A stretch of DNA of 39,870 nt from Nostoc indistinguendum CM1-VF10 (GTDB taxonomy: Bacteria; Cyanobacteriota; Cyanobacteriia; Cyanobacteriales; Nostocaceae): contig JAHHHS010000067.1 of the NCBI GenBank assembly GCA_019359215.1, forward strand, positions 1 through 39,870, read 5' to 3'. Positions 16,350 to 25,636 of this stretch are shown in pieces. Under the pieces are notes generated by a model, which saw nothing but the letters and a program-made list of their open reading frames with translations, was not told the origin of the DNA and searched no databases. Positions within the stretch are counted from its first letter, which is position 1, and each line of letters begins with the position of its first letter. The position numbers and the translations under genes were made by a program.

Positions 16350-19016
16350 ATGTCAACTCTCGTCATTGTCGAATCTCCAACCAAAGCTCGTACCATTCGC
16401 AACTACCTGCCAGCAGGCTATCGGGTAGAGGCATCTATGGGTCATGTGCGTGACCTACCCCAGTCGGCTAGTGAAATTCCCGCTACCGTCAAAGGGGAAA
16501 CATGGGCGCAGCTAGGGGTAAATGTAGACGCCGACTTTGAACCGGTGTATGTTGTCCCGAAAGACAAAAAGAAAATTGTTACCCAGCTCAAAGACGCCCT
16601 CAAAGATGTAGATGAACTGATCCTGGCAACGGACGAAGACCGGGAAGGTGAAAGCATTAGTTGGCATTTATACCAATTGCTGAAGCCGAAAGTTCCGACT
16701 AAGCGGATGGTGTTTCACGAAATAACCCAAGAGGCGATCAAAAAGGCTCTGAAAAACTGCCGCAATATCGATGAGCAGTTAGTTCGCGCCCAAGAAACGC
16801 GGCGGATTTTAGATCGACTGGTGGGCTATACTCTGTCTCCCCTGCTATGGAAAAAAATCGCTTGGGGATTATCTGCTGGGCGAGTGCAATCTGTAGCCGT
16901 GCGAGTTTTAGTCACTAGGGAACGCCAACGCCGCGCTTTCCATGAAGGTACCTACTGGGATTTGAAAGCTAGTTTGTCAAAGGAAAAAACCCCCTTTGCT
17001 GCCCAGTTGGTGACATTGGCAGGAACCAAAATCGCTAACGGCAGCGATTTTGACGCAACGACCGGACAAATTACCGCAGGTCGCAATGTCTTGTTGCTAA
17101 ACGTTGACCAAGCGGTAGCACTCAAGGAACGCCTAACTGGCAAAACCTGGAGTGTTACCGATATGGAGGAACGCCCAGTGACGCGTAAACCGTCGCCACC
17201 GTTCACCACCTCAACCCTGCAACAAGAATCTAACCGAAAATTGCGCCTTTCAGCCCGTGACACAATGCGGGTTGCCCAGAATTTGTACGAGCAGGGGTAT
17301 ATTACCTATATGCGGACAGATTCGGTGCATTTGTCAGATCAAGCGATCGCAGCTGCTCGGAGTTGTGTAGAAAAGCTTTACGGTCAGCAATACCTCAGTC
17401 CCCAACCCCGGCAATACACCACCAAATCCAAAGGCGCACAAGAGGCGCACGAAGCAATTCGTCCAGCAGGTAGCACCTTCCGCACGCCCCAAGAAACTCC
17501 TTTGGGCGGTCGAGAACTTGCTATCTACGACTTGATTTGGAAGCGGACTGTTGCCTGTCAAATGGCTGATTCCCGCCAAACTCAAATTACCGTGCAATTG
17601 CAAGTTGAGGACGCTGGATTTCGTTCTTCTGGCAAACGGATTGAATTTCCAGGATACTTACGCGCCTACGTCGAAGGTTCAGACGACCCAGAAGCAGCAC
17701 TAGAAGACCAGGAAGTAATTTTGCCGAATCTGAAAGTGGGCGATCATCCGAATTGTACAGAACTGGAAGCAGTTGGGCACGAAACCCAACCGCCAGCTAG
17801 ATACACCGAAGCAACTTTGGTAAAAACCTTGGAAAGCGAAGGTATCGGTCGTCCCAGTACCTACGCCAGCATTATTGGCACAATCATCGACAAGGGTTAT
17901 GCCCATTTGGTGAGTAACGCTCTCATTCCTACCTTCACCGCTTTCGCTGTCACCGACTTGCTGGAAAAACATTTCCCGGACATCGTTGATCCGAGTTTTA
18001 CCTCGAAAATGGAGCAAACCCTTGATGATATTGCCACAGGTGAAGCGAAATGGCTACCTTACTTAAAGCAATTCTATCTGGGAGATAAAGGGCTGGAAAC
18101 CCTAGTCAAAGAACAGGAAAGTCAAATTGATGCCACCAAAGCTAGGACTGTGGAACTGGAGAATCTAGATGCCAAAGTCCGCATTGGGAAATATGGCCCC
18201 TACATTGAGGTCGAAAATGGCGATGGAGTTATCACCGCCTCAATTCCTAAAGACCTGACACCGGCCGACCTCGACCCCAAACAGGTAGAAGTATTACTGC
18301 GACAAAAAACCACAGGCCCTGACCAGGTAGGTCGGCATCCCGAAACTGGCGAACCGATTTATGTAAAAATTGGTGCTTACGGGCCTTATGTCCAATTGGG
18401 TGACAAAACCGACGAAAATCCCAAACCGAAACAAGCCTCCCTACTCAAAGGTGTTACCCCAGAAACCGTTACCCTGGAAATGGCTGTTGGTCTGTTGGCA
18501 CTACCCCGGACATTAGGAGTTCATCCAGCCACTGGCGGCAAAATCCAAGCAAGTTTGGGACGCTTTGGCCCCTATGTGGTTCATGACCAGGGTAAGGAGG
18601 GGAAAGATTACCGTTCCCTGAAAGCTGCTGATAATGTATTGACAATTAGCTTAGAACGTGCATTGGAATTATTGTCTGAGCCAAAAAAGGGACGCAGTTC
18701 TACCAACAGCAAGTCAAAGGCAGCCTTACGCGAACTGGGTACTCATCCAGACGATGAGGAAAAAATTAACATTTACGATGGCCCCTATGGCCCTTACATT
18801 AAGCATGGCAAAACTAATGTGAGTATTCCAGAAGGTCAAACAGTAGAGGATATAACCCTGACTGAGGCGCTGAACTTGTTGGCAGCTAAAGCATCGACAG
18901 CAAAATCGACTCGCAAAACTAGTAAATCAACAAGTTCTAAATCAACAAGTTCTAAATCTAAGTCAACTGCTAAGTCATCAACGACGGCTGCGAAAAAAAA
19001 GGCAACAGAAAGTTAA
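16350..19016 (+). CDS. topA: DNA topoisomerase I
   Basis: An 888-residue type IA topoisomerase that relaxes negative supercoils. The TOPRIM domain opens with STLVIVESPTKARTI and contains LATDEDREGESISWHL. The active-site Tyr is Y320 in GYITYMRTDSVHLSD. GIGRPSTYASII completes the core. The C-terminal part lacks tetracysteine zinc fingers. Instead it has at least four GPY repeats (IGKYGPYIEV, IGAYGPYVQL, LGRFGPYVVH, DGPYGPYIKH) and a Lys/Ser/Thr-rich tail of about 45 residues, as in other cyanobacteria. The ATG at 16350 begins the conserved MSTLVIVESPTKA. Confidence 0.97.
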   Translation: MSTLVIVESPTKARTIRNYLPAGYRVEASMGHVRDLPQSASEIPATVKGETWAQLGVNVDADFEPVYVVPKDKKKIVTQLKDALKDVDELILATDEDREGESISWHLYQLLKPKVPTKRMVFHEITQEAIKKALKNCRNIDEQLVRAQETRRILDRLVGYTLSPLLWKKIAWGLSAGRVQSVAVRVLVTRERQRRAFHEGTYWDLKASLSKEKTPFAAQLVTLAGTKIANGSDFDATTGQITAGRNVLLLNVDQAVALKERLTGKTWSVTDMEERPVTRKPSPPFTTSTLQQESNRKLRLSARDTMRVAQNLYEQGYITYMRTDSVHLSDQAIAAARSCVEKLYGQQYLSPQPRQYTTKSKGAQEAHEAIRPAGSTFRTPQETPLGGRELAIYDLIWKRTVACQMADSRQTQITVQLQVEDAGFRSSGKRIEFPGYLRAYVEGSDDPEAALEDQEVILPNLKVGDHPNCTELEAVGHETQPPARYTEATLVKTLESEGIGRPSTYASIIGTIIDKGYAHLVSNALIPTFTAFAVTDLLEKHFPDIVDPSFTSKMEQTLDDIATGEAKWLPYLKQFYLGDKGLETLVKEQESQIDATKARTVELENLDAKVRIGKYGPYIEVENGDGVITASIPKDLTPADLDPKQVEVLLRQKTTGPDQVGRHPETGEPIYVKIGAYGPYVQLGDKTDENPKPKQASLLKGVTPETVTLEMAVGLLALPRTLGVHPATGGKIQASLGRFGPYVVHDQGKEGKDYRSLKAADNVLTISLERALELLSEPKKGRSSTNSKSKAALRELGTHPDDEEKINIYDGPYGPYIKHGKTNVSIPEGQTVEDITLTEALNLLAAKASTAKSTRKTSKSTSSKSTSSKSKSTAKSSTTAAKKKATES

Positions 19017-19410
19017 TTGCAAGTCAGCTAATTTTGGATTCATAGAGTTTTGGGGTTCATGCCCGGATGCCACTTGCTTTATGCCAGGGAAATCTTCCAC
19101 CGCAGTGGCTCCTCCCTGTAGGTGAAATAAATCTAAAATCTATCAGTCTAAAATTCGTAGTCAAGAGTCCAAAGTCTGATTCTTAACTCTTGACCCTTGA
19201 TATTCATCCTATCAAGGATGCAGTACACTAGCTTGCAAGTGTGATACTCTAAAAAGTAAGGGAAAACACAACGCCAAATTTTAGAAGTGGCTTATGTCCC
19301 AAATACGGGGTTTTTATCAGCCCGGTTGGAAGCCAGAGGTGCGAAAAAATACTATTTTCTGCGTACCTGTAAATCAAAAATTGAGGTAGTATCTCAGGAG
19401 CAGTCAGTTC
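19017..19410. other. topA-aroQ intergenic region
   Basis: No strong gene. A perfect hairpin CCTTGATA / TATCAAGG lies at 19195-19217. TCTAAAATC-type repeats occur near 19130. A 31-codon frame at 19294-19389 (MSQIRGFYQPGWKPEV at its start) has no ribosome site and cannot be judged. The promoter for the 46-aa gene and aroQ probably lies here. Confidence 0.4.
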
Positions 19411-19551
19411 ATGGACTATATAGAAAAGGTGCTGGAAAAGGTTAAGGAATTAGCACGGAGGCTAATTGAGAGCCTGTTAGGGCCAGAGGCGGAACCGGAA
19501 CCGGAACTGATTCCGATTCCTGTGAACGATCGCTCGCGTCGTCGTCATTAG
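19411..19551 (+). CDS. 46-residue small protein upstream of aroQ
   Basis: ATG at 19411 with AGGAG about ten bases upstream encodes 46 residues: an amphipathic helix (MDYIEKVLEKVKELARRLIE), then a GPEAEPEPELIPIPV acidic/proline stretch, then a basic end DRSRRRH. Good ribosome site, three-part charge pattern and tight spacing to aroQ (7 bases between) favour a real gene. I do not recognise a function. The helix could lie on a membrane or bind a partner. It should be cotranscribed with aroQ. Confidence 0.65.
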   Translation: MDYIEKVLEKVKELARRLIESLLGPEAEPEPELIPIPVNDRSRRRH

Positions 19552-19558
19552 GCTTAAA

Positions 19559-20020
19559 GTGCTTAACTCGACATTGCAACCCTTAAGCATTCTGGCACTG
19601 CATGGGCCGAACTTAAATTTGCTAGGACAGCGAGAACCAGGAATTTATGGTGCGTTGACACTAGCTGAAATTAACCGCCTGTTAGAAGAAGAAGGATTCA
19701 AGCTACAGGCGAAAATTTTTTCTATGCAGTCAAATCATGAAGGAATTTTAGTAGATACTATTCATGGTGCATTAGGACAACATCAAGGAATTTTGATTAA
19801 TGCAGGGGCATATACCCACACAAGTGTAGCCTTGCGAGATGCGATCGCTGCTGTTAATTTGCCCACAGTCGAAGTACACTTGAGTAATATATACCGCCGG
19901 GAAGATTTTCGGCATCATTCATATATCGCTCCAGTAGCGATCGGACAAATAAGTGGTTTTGGTGGACAAAGTTACTTGTTGGGCTTACAGGCATTAGTGA
20001 ATCATTTAAGAAGCATATAA
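19559..20020 (+). CDS. aroQ: type II 3-dehydroquinate dehydratase
   Basis: A 153-residue type II dehydroquinase, third step of the shikimate pathway (3-dehydroquinate to 3-dehydroshikimate), normally a dodecamer in the cytoplasm. Motifs are LHGPNLNLLGQREPGIYG with catalytic Tyr30, QSNHEG, LINAGAYTHTSVALRDA and EVHLSNIYRREDFRHHS. The GTG start at 19559 lies 7 bases after the stop of the small upstream gene, whose 3' end must supply the ribosome site. Length is typical. Confidence 0.95.
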   Translation: MLNSTLQPLSILALHGPNLNLLGQREPGIYGALTLAEINRLLEEEGFKLQAKIFSMQSNHEGILVDTIHGALGQHQGILINAGAYTHTSVALRDAIAAVNLPTVEVHLSNIYRREDFRHHSYIAPVAIGQISGFGGQSYLLGLQALVNHLRSI

Positions 20021-20039
20021 GCATGAAAAATAAATTGAT

Positions 20040-20110
20040 TTTAGATTTTGAATTTTGGATTTTTAGATTAAATTCTTGAATCTAAAGTCTAAAATCTAAA
20101 ATCCAAAATT
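20040..20110. repeat. TCTAAAATC-type repeat forming a long hairpin
   Basis: AATTTTGGATTTTTAGATT (20051-20069) is nearly perfectly complementary to AATCTAAAATCCAAAATT (20093-20110). The repeat ends two bases before the ATG of the next gene. Confidence 0.8.
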
Positions 20111-20112
20111 GT

Positions 20113-21057
20113 ATGCGTCATTCTCCTATAAGTCGGTTTAGAGGCACTTTACTGGGAGCATTCCTGGGAGAAAGTTTAGCCACTGGTGATATACAGTCTC
20201 AGAGTAGTCTGGATTTGGGCAGAATGGCGGTTCTAGGCACTGAGAGTTTGATTGCGTTAGGTAAATTAGATTTAGATGATTGGATAGCGCGTCAGCAACA
20301 AGAATCTCTTCATTTAGCAGCAGCTGACGATATATCGATAAAAATAATTCTTGCGACATTACCAGTAGCACTTTTTTGTCACGAAAATCCTATTAAGCTC
20401 CAAAAAAACTTGCTGCACGTTCTAAAAATCTGGGAGTATGACCCAGTAGTCAGGGATGGAACGCTAGCAGTAGGATATGCGATATCTCTTGCCCTAACTG
20501 AAAAACTCAACTCTCTAACCCTCATTCCACAAATAATTTCTTTTCTCGGACAAACACCGACATCAATACCAAAAAAATTATTAAGAGTTCAAAATTTATT
20601 AGAGCAAGGGGCTGGATTGTCAAGGGCGCAAGCTGAGTTTGCTAAGGAAGAAAAACTCAGTAACACTATTGCTATGGCATTTTACTGCTTTTTGAGTACT
20701 TTGGAAGACTTTCGCCTAGCAGTTTTGCGGGCTACTCACAATGGCAATTTCAAAGTGCAAGATGCTACGCCTTTCTGTTCACAGGCTACAGGTGCAATTA
20801 CTGGTACTTTATCAGGAGCATATAACGGTATAGGCTCAATTCCCGTAAATTGGCAAGTCTTGCTCTTGCAAAGGAATTCTCCAACATGGGGACTAAGTAG
20901 CTTTTCCCAAATGTTAGAATTGACCGATGCATTAGTGGCAGTGTGGTCGGGAGTGTATGATATTGCCTTAAATCCAAGGGAGTTAGTAGCACAGGAGGGA
21001 TGTGAGGTAGCTTTGCTTTCAGTTTACGCAGCTCCTCGTGTTATTCGGTCGCGTTAA
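20113..21057 (+). CDS. ADP-ribosylglycohydrolase-fold protein, probably inactive
   Basis: A 314-residue all-helical protein of the ADP-ribosylglycohydrolase (DraG) superfamily. The opening FRGTLLGAFLGESLA corresponds to the family's GxxxGDALG start, and ATGAITGTLSGAYNGIGSIP corresponds to the C-terminal DTDT-ai-GALLGAYYG region. The metal-binding Asp residues of active enzymes appear lost: no TDDT motif follows the first helix, and the DxDT of the second site is replaced by CSQAT. Removal of ADP-ribose is therefore unlikely, and a binding role is an inference. The ATG at 20113 directly follows a palindromic repeat without a ribosome site, so initiation is uncertain. Confidence 0.72.
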   Translation: MRHSPISRFRGTLLGAFLGESLATGDIQSQSSLDLGRMAVLGTESLIALGKLDLDDWIARQQQESLHLAAADDISIKIILATLPVALFCHENPIKLQKNLLHVLKIWEYDPVVRDGTLAVGYAISLALTEKLNSLTLIPQIISFLGQTPTSIPKKLLRVQNLLEQGAGLSRAQAEFAKEEKLSNTIAMAFYCFLSTLEDFRLAVLRATHNGNFKVQDATPFCSQATGAITGTLSGAYNGIGSIPVNWQVLLLQRNSPTWGLSSFSQMLELTDALVAVWSGVYDIALNPRELVAQEGCEVALLSVYAAPRVIRSR

Positions 21058-21299
21058 TGCTATTTTCACCGAACAATGGTACGGGTACTAAACGCTGAAG
21101 ACTACTAAATTTAGCCAAAAACTAAAAAACTTATATACTAGAAATTTTCAGCAAATCTCAACCTGAGTATGTAGGTAGCTATTGTGGTAAATCAGCTTTA
21201 ATTAACCTCCACCACCCTAGTTGCAGCAGCCGCAGATCAAACTTCCCTGATGATTGTCTTATTTTGAGCTATCAAAGTCAGCAATTGCAGGCAGAAATA
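21058..21299. other. short intergenic region before the HD phosphohydrolase
   Basis: No gene seen. An in-frame TTG at 21264 could extend the following gene by twelve codons, but has no ribosome site. Confidence 0.4.
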
Positions 21300-24038
21300 A
21301 TGAAAATAGAGCAATTTTTGCAGTTCTTAACCCAGCAATTAACTCACTGGCGGCGACAGTACAAAGGACTACGCCGTAAAGGAAAGTTAATGAGAAGTCC
21401 CAAAAGCAAAATTCATAGAAGGGAACTTCTAAGGACTATCTTTAACAATGTAATTTTATTTTTAACAAAAATCAACCATAAAAGCGAACGTCGAAAACAA
21501 GAAAGAGCGTTCAAGTCAAAGGCAAAATCGCTCAAAACTAAGAGTAGTATTTATGCAGTCTGTTTAGATTGGGTACATGAACAGCGTTCTTTGGTAATTT
21601 TAGCGATCGCTGTAGTGTCCCTCACAGGTATTACGGGGCATAAATTCTACAACCAAACTCAACTTCAAGTAGGAAATACTGCATCCCAGACGATTACAGC
21701 ACCTTACACAGCCAGCATCGAAGATCAGAAAAAAACAGAAGCCGAGCGCAATGCCGTCACTAAAAGCTCCTTACAAGTGTTGATGATTGATGCGCGAATG
21801 AATGAGCAAATCAACAGAAAATTGCAACAACTTCTGGATGATGGTAACGAAATTCGCGCCGTTGCTGGAGCTTTTCCTTTTTTTGATCCTGTCGTTTTGT
21901 CCATCTCTACCCAGCGTTACCTCCGCTCTTGTCCAGACTCGGAATGGCAAGCACTGATAGTAGCTGTAGAAAATAGTAAAAATCAGCATAAGAAAAGAAT
22001 AGGACAAACCACTACTTCATCCCGTCCATCATCCATCCCCGCACCCAATCACGAACGCCAACCGCGCACTGCGCCATCCAAATCTGATTTCCAGAGTCCC
22101 CAGGTAACACCACAGAAAACAGAGCTAGTTGATTTTTCTCAAAGCACTGACTTTACCCAAGCAGTAGGAGAACTAGAATCTTACTACCTCACAACTTCTG
22201 AGAAAAACTTGTCTTTAGTGATTGCTCAAATTTCCCAAATACGCCAAAGGTATACCCAAGCCACTGCTAAACTTTTAAAGTTAGAGACTGTTAGCCCAGA
22301 AGCAGTATATGAAGCATCTCTTTTTTTGGATTTGTCAGATGTGGAATGGGAAAAAACACAAATGGGAATCCATCAGAGTGCAGAGCGGATTCTCACCCAA
22401 GGCATCCCACATGGACTGCCAAAAAATATTTTACAAGATGCAGTGAGTTTACAATTGCAGACCTTTGTACCAGAATCTGCTGAACCTTTGGCAAAAAACT
22501 TATTGTTAGCTGTACTCAAGCCGAATCTGCAAAAAGATGAAGAACAAACCAGAGAAAATGCTCAAAAGGCTGCTGCTGGAGTGCCACCTGTGATGGTGAA
22601 GGTGCGGCGTGGTGAGGTGATTGTCAAAAAAGGAGCGCAGATTACTGCATGGAACTTTGAGGTGCTGGAGTATTATCACCTGGTTAGTTGGGAGGTAAAA
22701 TGGCGGGAGTTGGCGAAGTTAGCAGGCGTTATTGCGATCGCCATTGGCATTTTTGTCTGGGTAGAACGTCATGTCAATTGCGAATTGCGACAACGCGATC
22801 GCCTATTGGTGTTATTGCTGACTTTGAGTGTGCCAGGGTTGGTAACGATGGGATTGCCTTATACCACCTGGAGTGCCCTTAGTTTATTGTTGGGAAGCTT
22901 CTATGGCCCCACTTTGGGCTTGACAGTTGTTGGACTGCTGTTGCCGATATTAGCTATTAGCTTGGATATAAGCAAGGCTGCACTTTTAGCTGGTGCAGGG
23001 GGAGGAATATTAGGTAGTTACATAGCACAACGATTGCGATCGCGTGAAGAATTGGCATTATTAGGTGTTGCGATCGCTTTAACTCAGGGCGGCATTTACC
23101 TTCTTGTTAAAATCTTAATTGGTCAAGCATTTGGTTCAACTTGGTATCTCGTTCTCCGAGAAGCCGGATTGTTTGCTTTATCCGGTTTAGGCTGGAGTGT
23201 TGTAGCTTTAGGCTTGAGTCCTTATCTAGAAAAAGTTTTCGATTTAGTTACCCCAATCCGTTTAGCGGAATTGGCGAACCCTAACCGCCCTTTATTAAAA
23301 CGACTTGCTACACAGACTCCGGGAACTTTTCAGCATACGTTACTTGTGGCTACCCTTGCCGAAGCTGCTGCCAAAGAACTAGGATGCAATGTTGAACTAG
23401 TCAGGGCTGGGACATTATATCACGATATTGGCAAAATGCACGATCCCCTTGGCTTTATTGAAAATCAAATGGGGGGACCGAATAAACATGATACAGAGAT
23501 TAAAGACCCTTGGAAGAGTGCAGAAATTATCAAAAAGCACGTAACTGAAGGGTTGGTGATGGCGCGTAAACACCTTTTGCCGACAGCAATTCAAGCTTTT
23601 ATTCCAGAGCATCAGGGAACGATGCTAATTGCCTATTTCCATCATCAAGCCCAGCAAATGGCTCAGGAAGATCCAAGTTTAACAGTAAACGACGCAGATT
23701 TTCGCTACGATGGCCCGATCCCCCAATCACGGGAAACCGGAATTGTTATGTTAGCAGATTCTTGTGAAGCGGCGCTGCGATCGCTCGAAGCGTCAAGTTC
23801 AGGTAAGCGTGTGGGAGAGAAGCGATCGCTTAAAGATGTTTCAACTGAACAAGCTTTAGCAATGCTTAATAATATTCTGCGTGCCAAATGGCAAGACAAT
23901 CAACTCGTAGATTCAGGGCTAAAACGGGAAGAGATGTCACAAATTGCTCAGATATTTGTGGATGTTTGGCAGCAATTTCATCACAAACGGATTGCTTACC
24001 CGAAATTGAAGGCTAGTAACACTGTGCGGAATTCGTAA
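21300..24038 (+). CDS. PgpH/YqfF-type HD membrane phosphohydrolase
   Basis: A 912-residue membrane protein of the 7TMR-HDED/HD family, whose characterised members (PgpH) hydrolyse cyclic di-AMP. A basic N-terminal tail is followed by one transmembrane helix (about 90-115), a large extracytoplasmic HDED domain with a Pro/Ser-rich insert, a block of about seven membrane helices, and a C-terminal HD domain. In this domain LVRAGTLYHDIGKM places the metal pair at His708-Asp709, and IVMLADSCEAALRS completes it. I used the ATG at 21300; the frame is open from a TTG at 21264. c-di-AMP as substrate is inferred from the family. Confidence 0.9.
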   Translation: MKIEQFLQFLTQQLTHWRRQYKGLRRKGKLMRSPKSKIHRRELLRTIFNNVILFLTKINHKSERRKQERAFKSKAKSLKTKSSIYAVCLDWVHEQRSLVILAIAVVSLTGITGHKFYNQTQLQVGNTASQTITAPYTASIEDQKKTEAERNAVTKSSLQVLMIDARMNEQINRKLQQLLDDGNEIRAVAGAFPFFDPVVLSISTQRYLRSCPDSEWQALIVAVENSKNQHKKRIGQTTTSSRPSSIPAPNHERQPRTAPSKSDFQSPQVTPQKTELVDFSQSTDFTQAVGELESYYLTTSEKNLSLVIAQISQIRQRYTQATAKLLKLETVSPEAVYEASLFLDLSDVEWEKTQMGIHQSAERILTQGIPHGLPKNILQDAVSLQLQTFVPESAEPLAKNLLLAVLKPNLQKDEEQTRENAQKAAAGVPPVMVKVRRGEVIVKKGAQITAWNFEVLEYYHLVSWEVKWRELAKLAGVIAIAIGIFVWVERHVNCELRQRDRLLVLLLTLSVPGLVTMGLPYTTWSALSLLLGSFYGPTLGLTVVGLLLPILAISLDISKAALLAGAGGGILGSYIAQRLRSREELALLGVAIALTQGGIYLLVKILIGQAFGSTWYLVLREAGLFALSGLGWSVVALGLSPYLEKVFDLVTPIRLAELANPNRPLLKRLATQTPGTFQHTLLVATLAEAAAKELGCNVELVRAGTLYHDIGKMHDPLGFIENQMGGPNKHDTEIKDPWKSAEIIKKHVTEGLVMARKHLLPTAIQAFIPEHQGTMLIAYFHHQAQQMAQEDPSLTVNDADFRYDGPIPQSRETGIVMLADSCEAALRSLEASSSGKRVGEKRSLKDVSTEQALAMLNNILRAKWQDNQLVDSGLKREEMSQIAQIFVDVWQQFHHKRIAYPKLKASNTVRNS

Positions 24039-24253
24039 TGTTATTTCCTAACCTATCAATCTTAAAACCTGAAGAAATTATTAGGAGTTAAACAAAAATA
24101 ATATAGGAATCATATTTGATTTCTGAAAAAGCTCCGTACATTTGTATACCATACAGTAAAGGGAAATTCCATGTCCGCTTTGTAAAGATGGAATTCCCCT
24201 TAGATTTTTGCCTTACCTCTAACAAAAAATACCTATGTCGAGCTTCAATTTAC

Positions 24254-24499
24254 TCAATTGCCACCAGACACAACAGATTTATTATGTATGGCAGTGTCTT
24301 CAGGCTTTCTCTGCCATTTGCCATCGTCGCCTGCTTGGTATTCATTCTTTACACTATTCCAAGCAAGTTCACGGGCACCCTCTTCACTCATACCATTACT
24401 TTGAGCAGCACTTAAGGCTGCTGCAAAAATCTGCTGTGCGTGTTCAGGCAACTGTTCTCTAATATCATCAGGCAATTCATTTGTTGTTTGATCAGGCAT
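24254..24499 (-). CDS. ChaB family protein
   Basis: An 81-residue small soluble protein with the ChaB fold: LPDDIREQLPEHAQQIFAAALSAA, then ARELAWNSVKNEYQAGDDGKWQRK. ChaB was named as a possible regulator of the ChaA cation antiporter, but its function is unclear, and in cyanobacteria it often stands alone. The ATG at 24499 is preceded by GGAGTAAGTTT on the minus strand, a reasonable ribosome site. Length is normal. Confidence 0.9.
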   Translation of the reverse strand: MPDQTTNELPDDIREQLPEHAQQIFAAALSAAQSNGMSEEGARELAWNSVKNEYQAGDDGKWQRKPEDTAIHNKSVVSGGN

Positions 24500-24787
24500 A
24501 AACTTACTCCAATTATTTAAACTTATAGTTCATGTTAAGAAACTGGCAATATAATTTCCTCTTTCTGGAAGTAGAGAAGTAAATAATCATACTTTTGGCT
24601 GAGTCAAGCAAATTTTAAACCAGCGATACAATTATTTATATTGATACTCATAGCTAAAATAGTGGTATTGAAAAAGAAGGATAATATGCTATGTAATAGA
24701 GTCAAGCGCCTGATCTCGGGTGATGTCGTCTGCACATCTGAAACTTGACCCGTCATGCCAATTACAAATGAATAATATAAAAGAAGT

Positions 24788-24808
24788 TACGGTCGGTTCG
24801 CTCATTTT
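24788..24808 (-). repeat. solo end of an IS1634-type element
   Basis: TTACGGTCGGTTCGCTCATTT matches the reverse complement of 31254-31274 at 19 of 21 bases (the inner 16 are identical). That second site lies just outside a DUF4277 transposase fragment, so both look like terminal inverted repeats of one IS family. Confidence 0.65.
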
Positions 24809-25436
24809 ACAAACAGAATAGTCAAATAACAGCCTGAAAGTGTAGTCAATTATTCAATATGAGAAATGAAAAACGCAGATATTACAGTGTAGCCAACAAA
24901 GAAAATTACAGTATATATCATAAAAAGCTACTTTTTTAGGAAAGGATTAAATAATCTTTATGTACTTTTAATTTATAGTTAATGCTGAGTGTAAACATCT
25001 ACTAAAAAGAATATTCTATTAAATGTCTAGAGGATGACTTGGCGTAACAAAATTATGTTTTACATTTAGGTAAACTATATATTACGAATTACAGCAATAC
25101 TCAGGCAACAAACCATTGGAAAGGTGCAAATCCTTGTACCCCTACGGTAGGCTATTGGCTCCAGGGCGGTTATTATATCAATAATAGCAGTTTATTATCA
25201 ATAGCCTCGAAGCTAATCTCATTAAAATTTCTTTCTTGACAATTTGTGTTCAATCTTGCTGTTACTGAACCATCACAAGACAATAATGAAAAAAATTAAG
25301 TTTTATTGAGGCGTTAATTTGTGTTGATTATCACATTCCTTCTTTAAAGGGCATTCAAACTTTTGAAAGATTTTTCTCAGCAAGACGAACGCTACCATTG
25401 CAACAAAGCCATTTAATATTATCTTCTGACTTTTAG

Positions 25437-25454
25437 CCCCCGATCCATCGGGGG
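25437..25454. repeat. perfect palindrome CCCCCGAT-CC-ATCGGGGG
   Basis: An 8-bp stem with a two-base loop, preceded by TTTTAG and followed by ATTTCT. Such hairpins occur at the ends of IS200/IS605-type elements, but no transposase is present. Confidence 0.5.
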
Positions 25455-25601
25455 ATTTCTGTTAGTAGGTAATCAAATGGTTCCCCACTAAATGAACCTC
25501 AAGCTTAATAGAATACCATCCAGTTGATTGGTGTTAACCATTGGTTATTTTTCGACCAAAAAGCAAACCTTTGAAACTGTGTTTCTGAGAAGCAAGAATC
25601 T

Positions 25602-25630
25602 CCCGCTATACCGCAAAGCGGTATAGCGGG
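25602..25630. repeat. 13-bp perfect hairpin
   Basis: CCCGCTATACCGC / GCGGTATAGCGGG with loop AAA. It lies six bases beyond the stop of the minus-strand DUF1499 gene and may end its transcript, although no T tract follows. Confidence 0.7.
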
Positions 25631-25636
25631 GGAATG

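Larger units (their letters stand above)
24500..25636. other. 1.1-kb gene-poor region with structured elements
   Basis: No supportable gene on either strand. It holds a foldable element at 24701-24749, a solo IS-end sequence at 24788-24808, a palindrome at 25437-25454 and a 13-bp perfect hairpin at 25602-25630. A short frame near 25110-25190 reads HWKGANPCTPTVGYWLQGGYY, which I cannot place. The region looks like a graveyard of mobile elements. Confidence 0.5.

Noticed and set aside
24116..24462. Two plus-strand frames overlapping chaB
   Set aside because: Antisense shadows of a convincing ChaB gene on the minus strand.
25130..25170. Possible riboswitch-like motif (GGTGCAAATCC)
   Set aside because: Resembles a short piece of a cobalamin riboswitch core, but the flanking conserved boxes and a downstream gene are missing.
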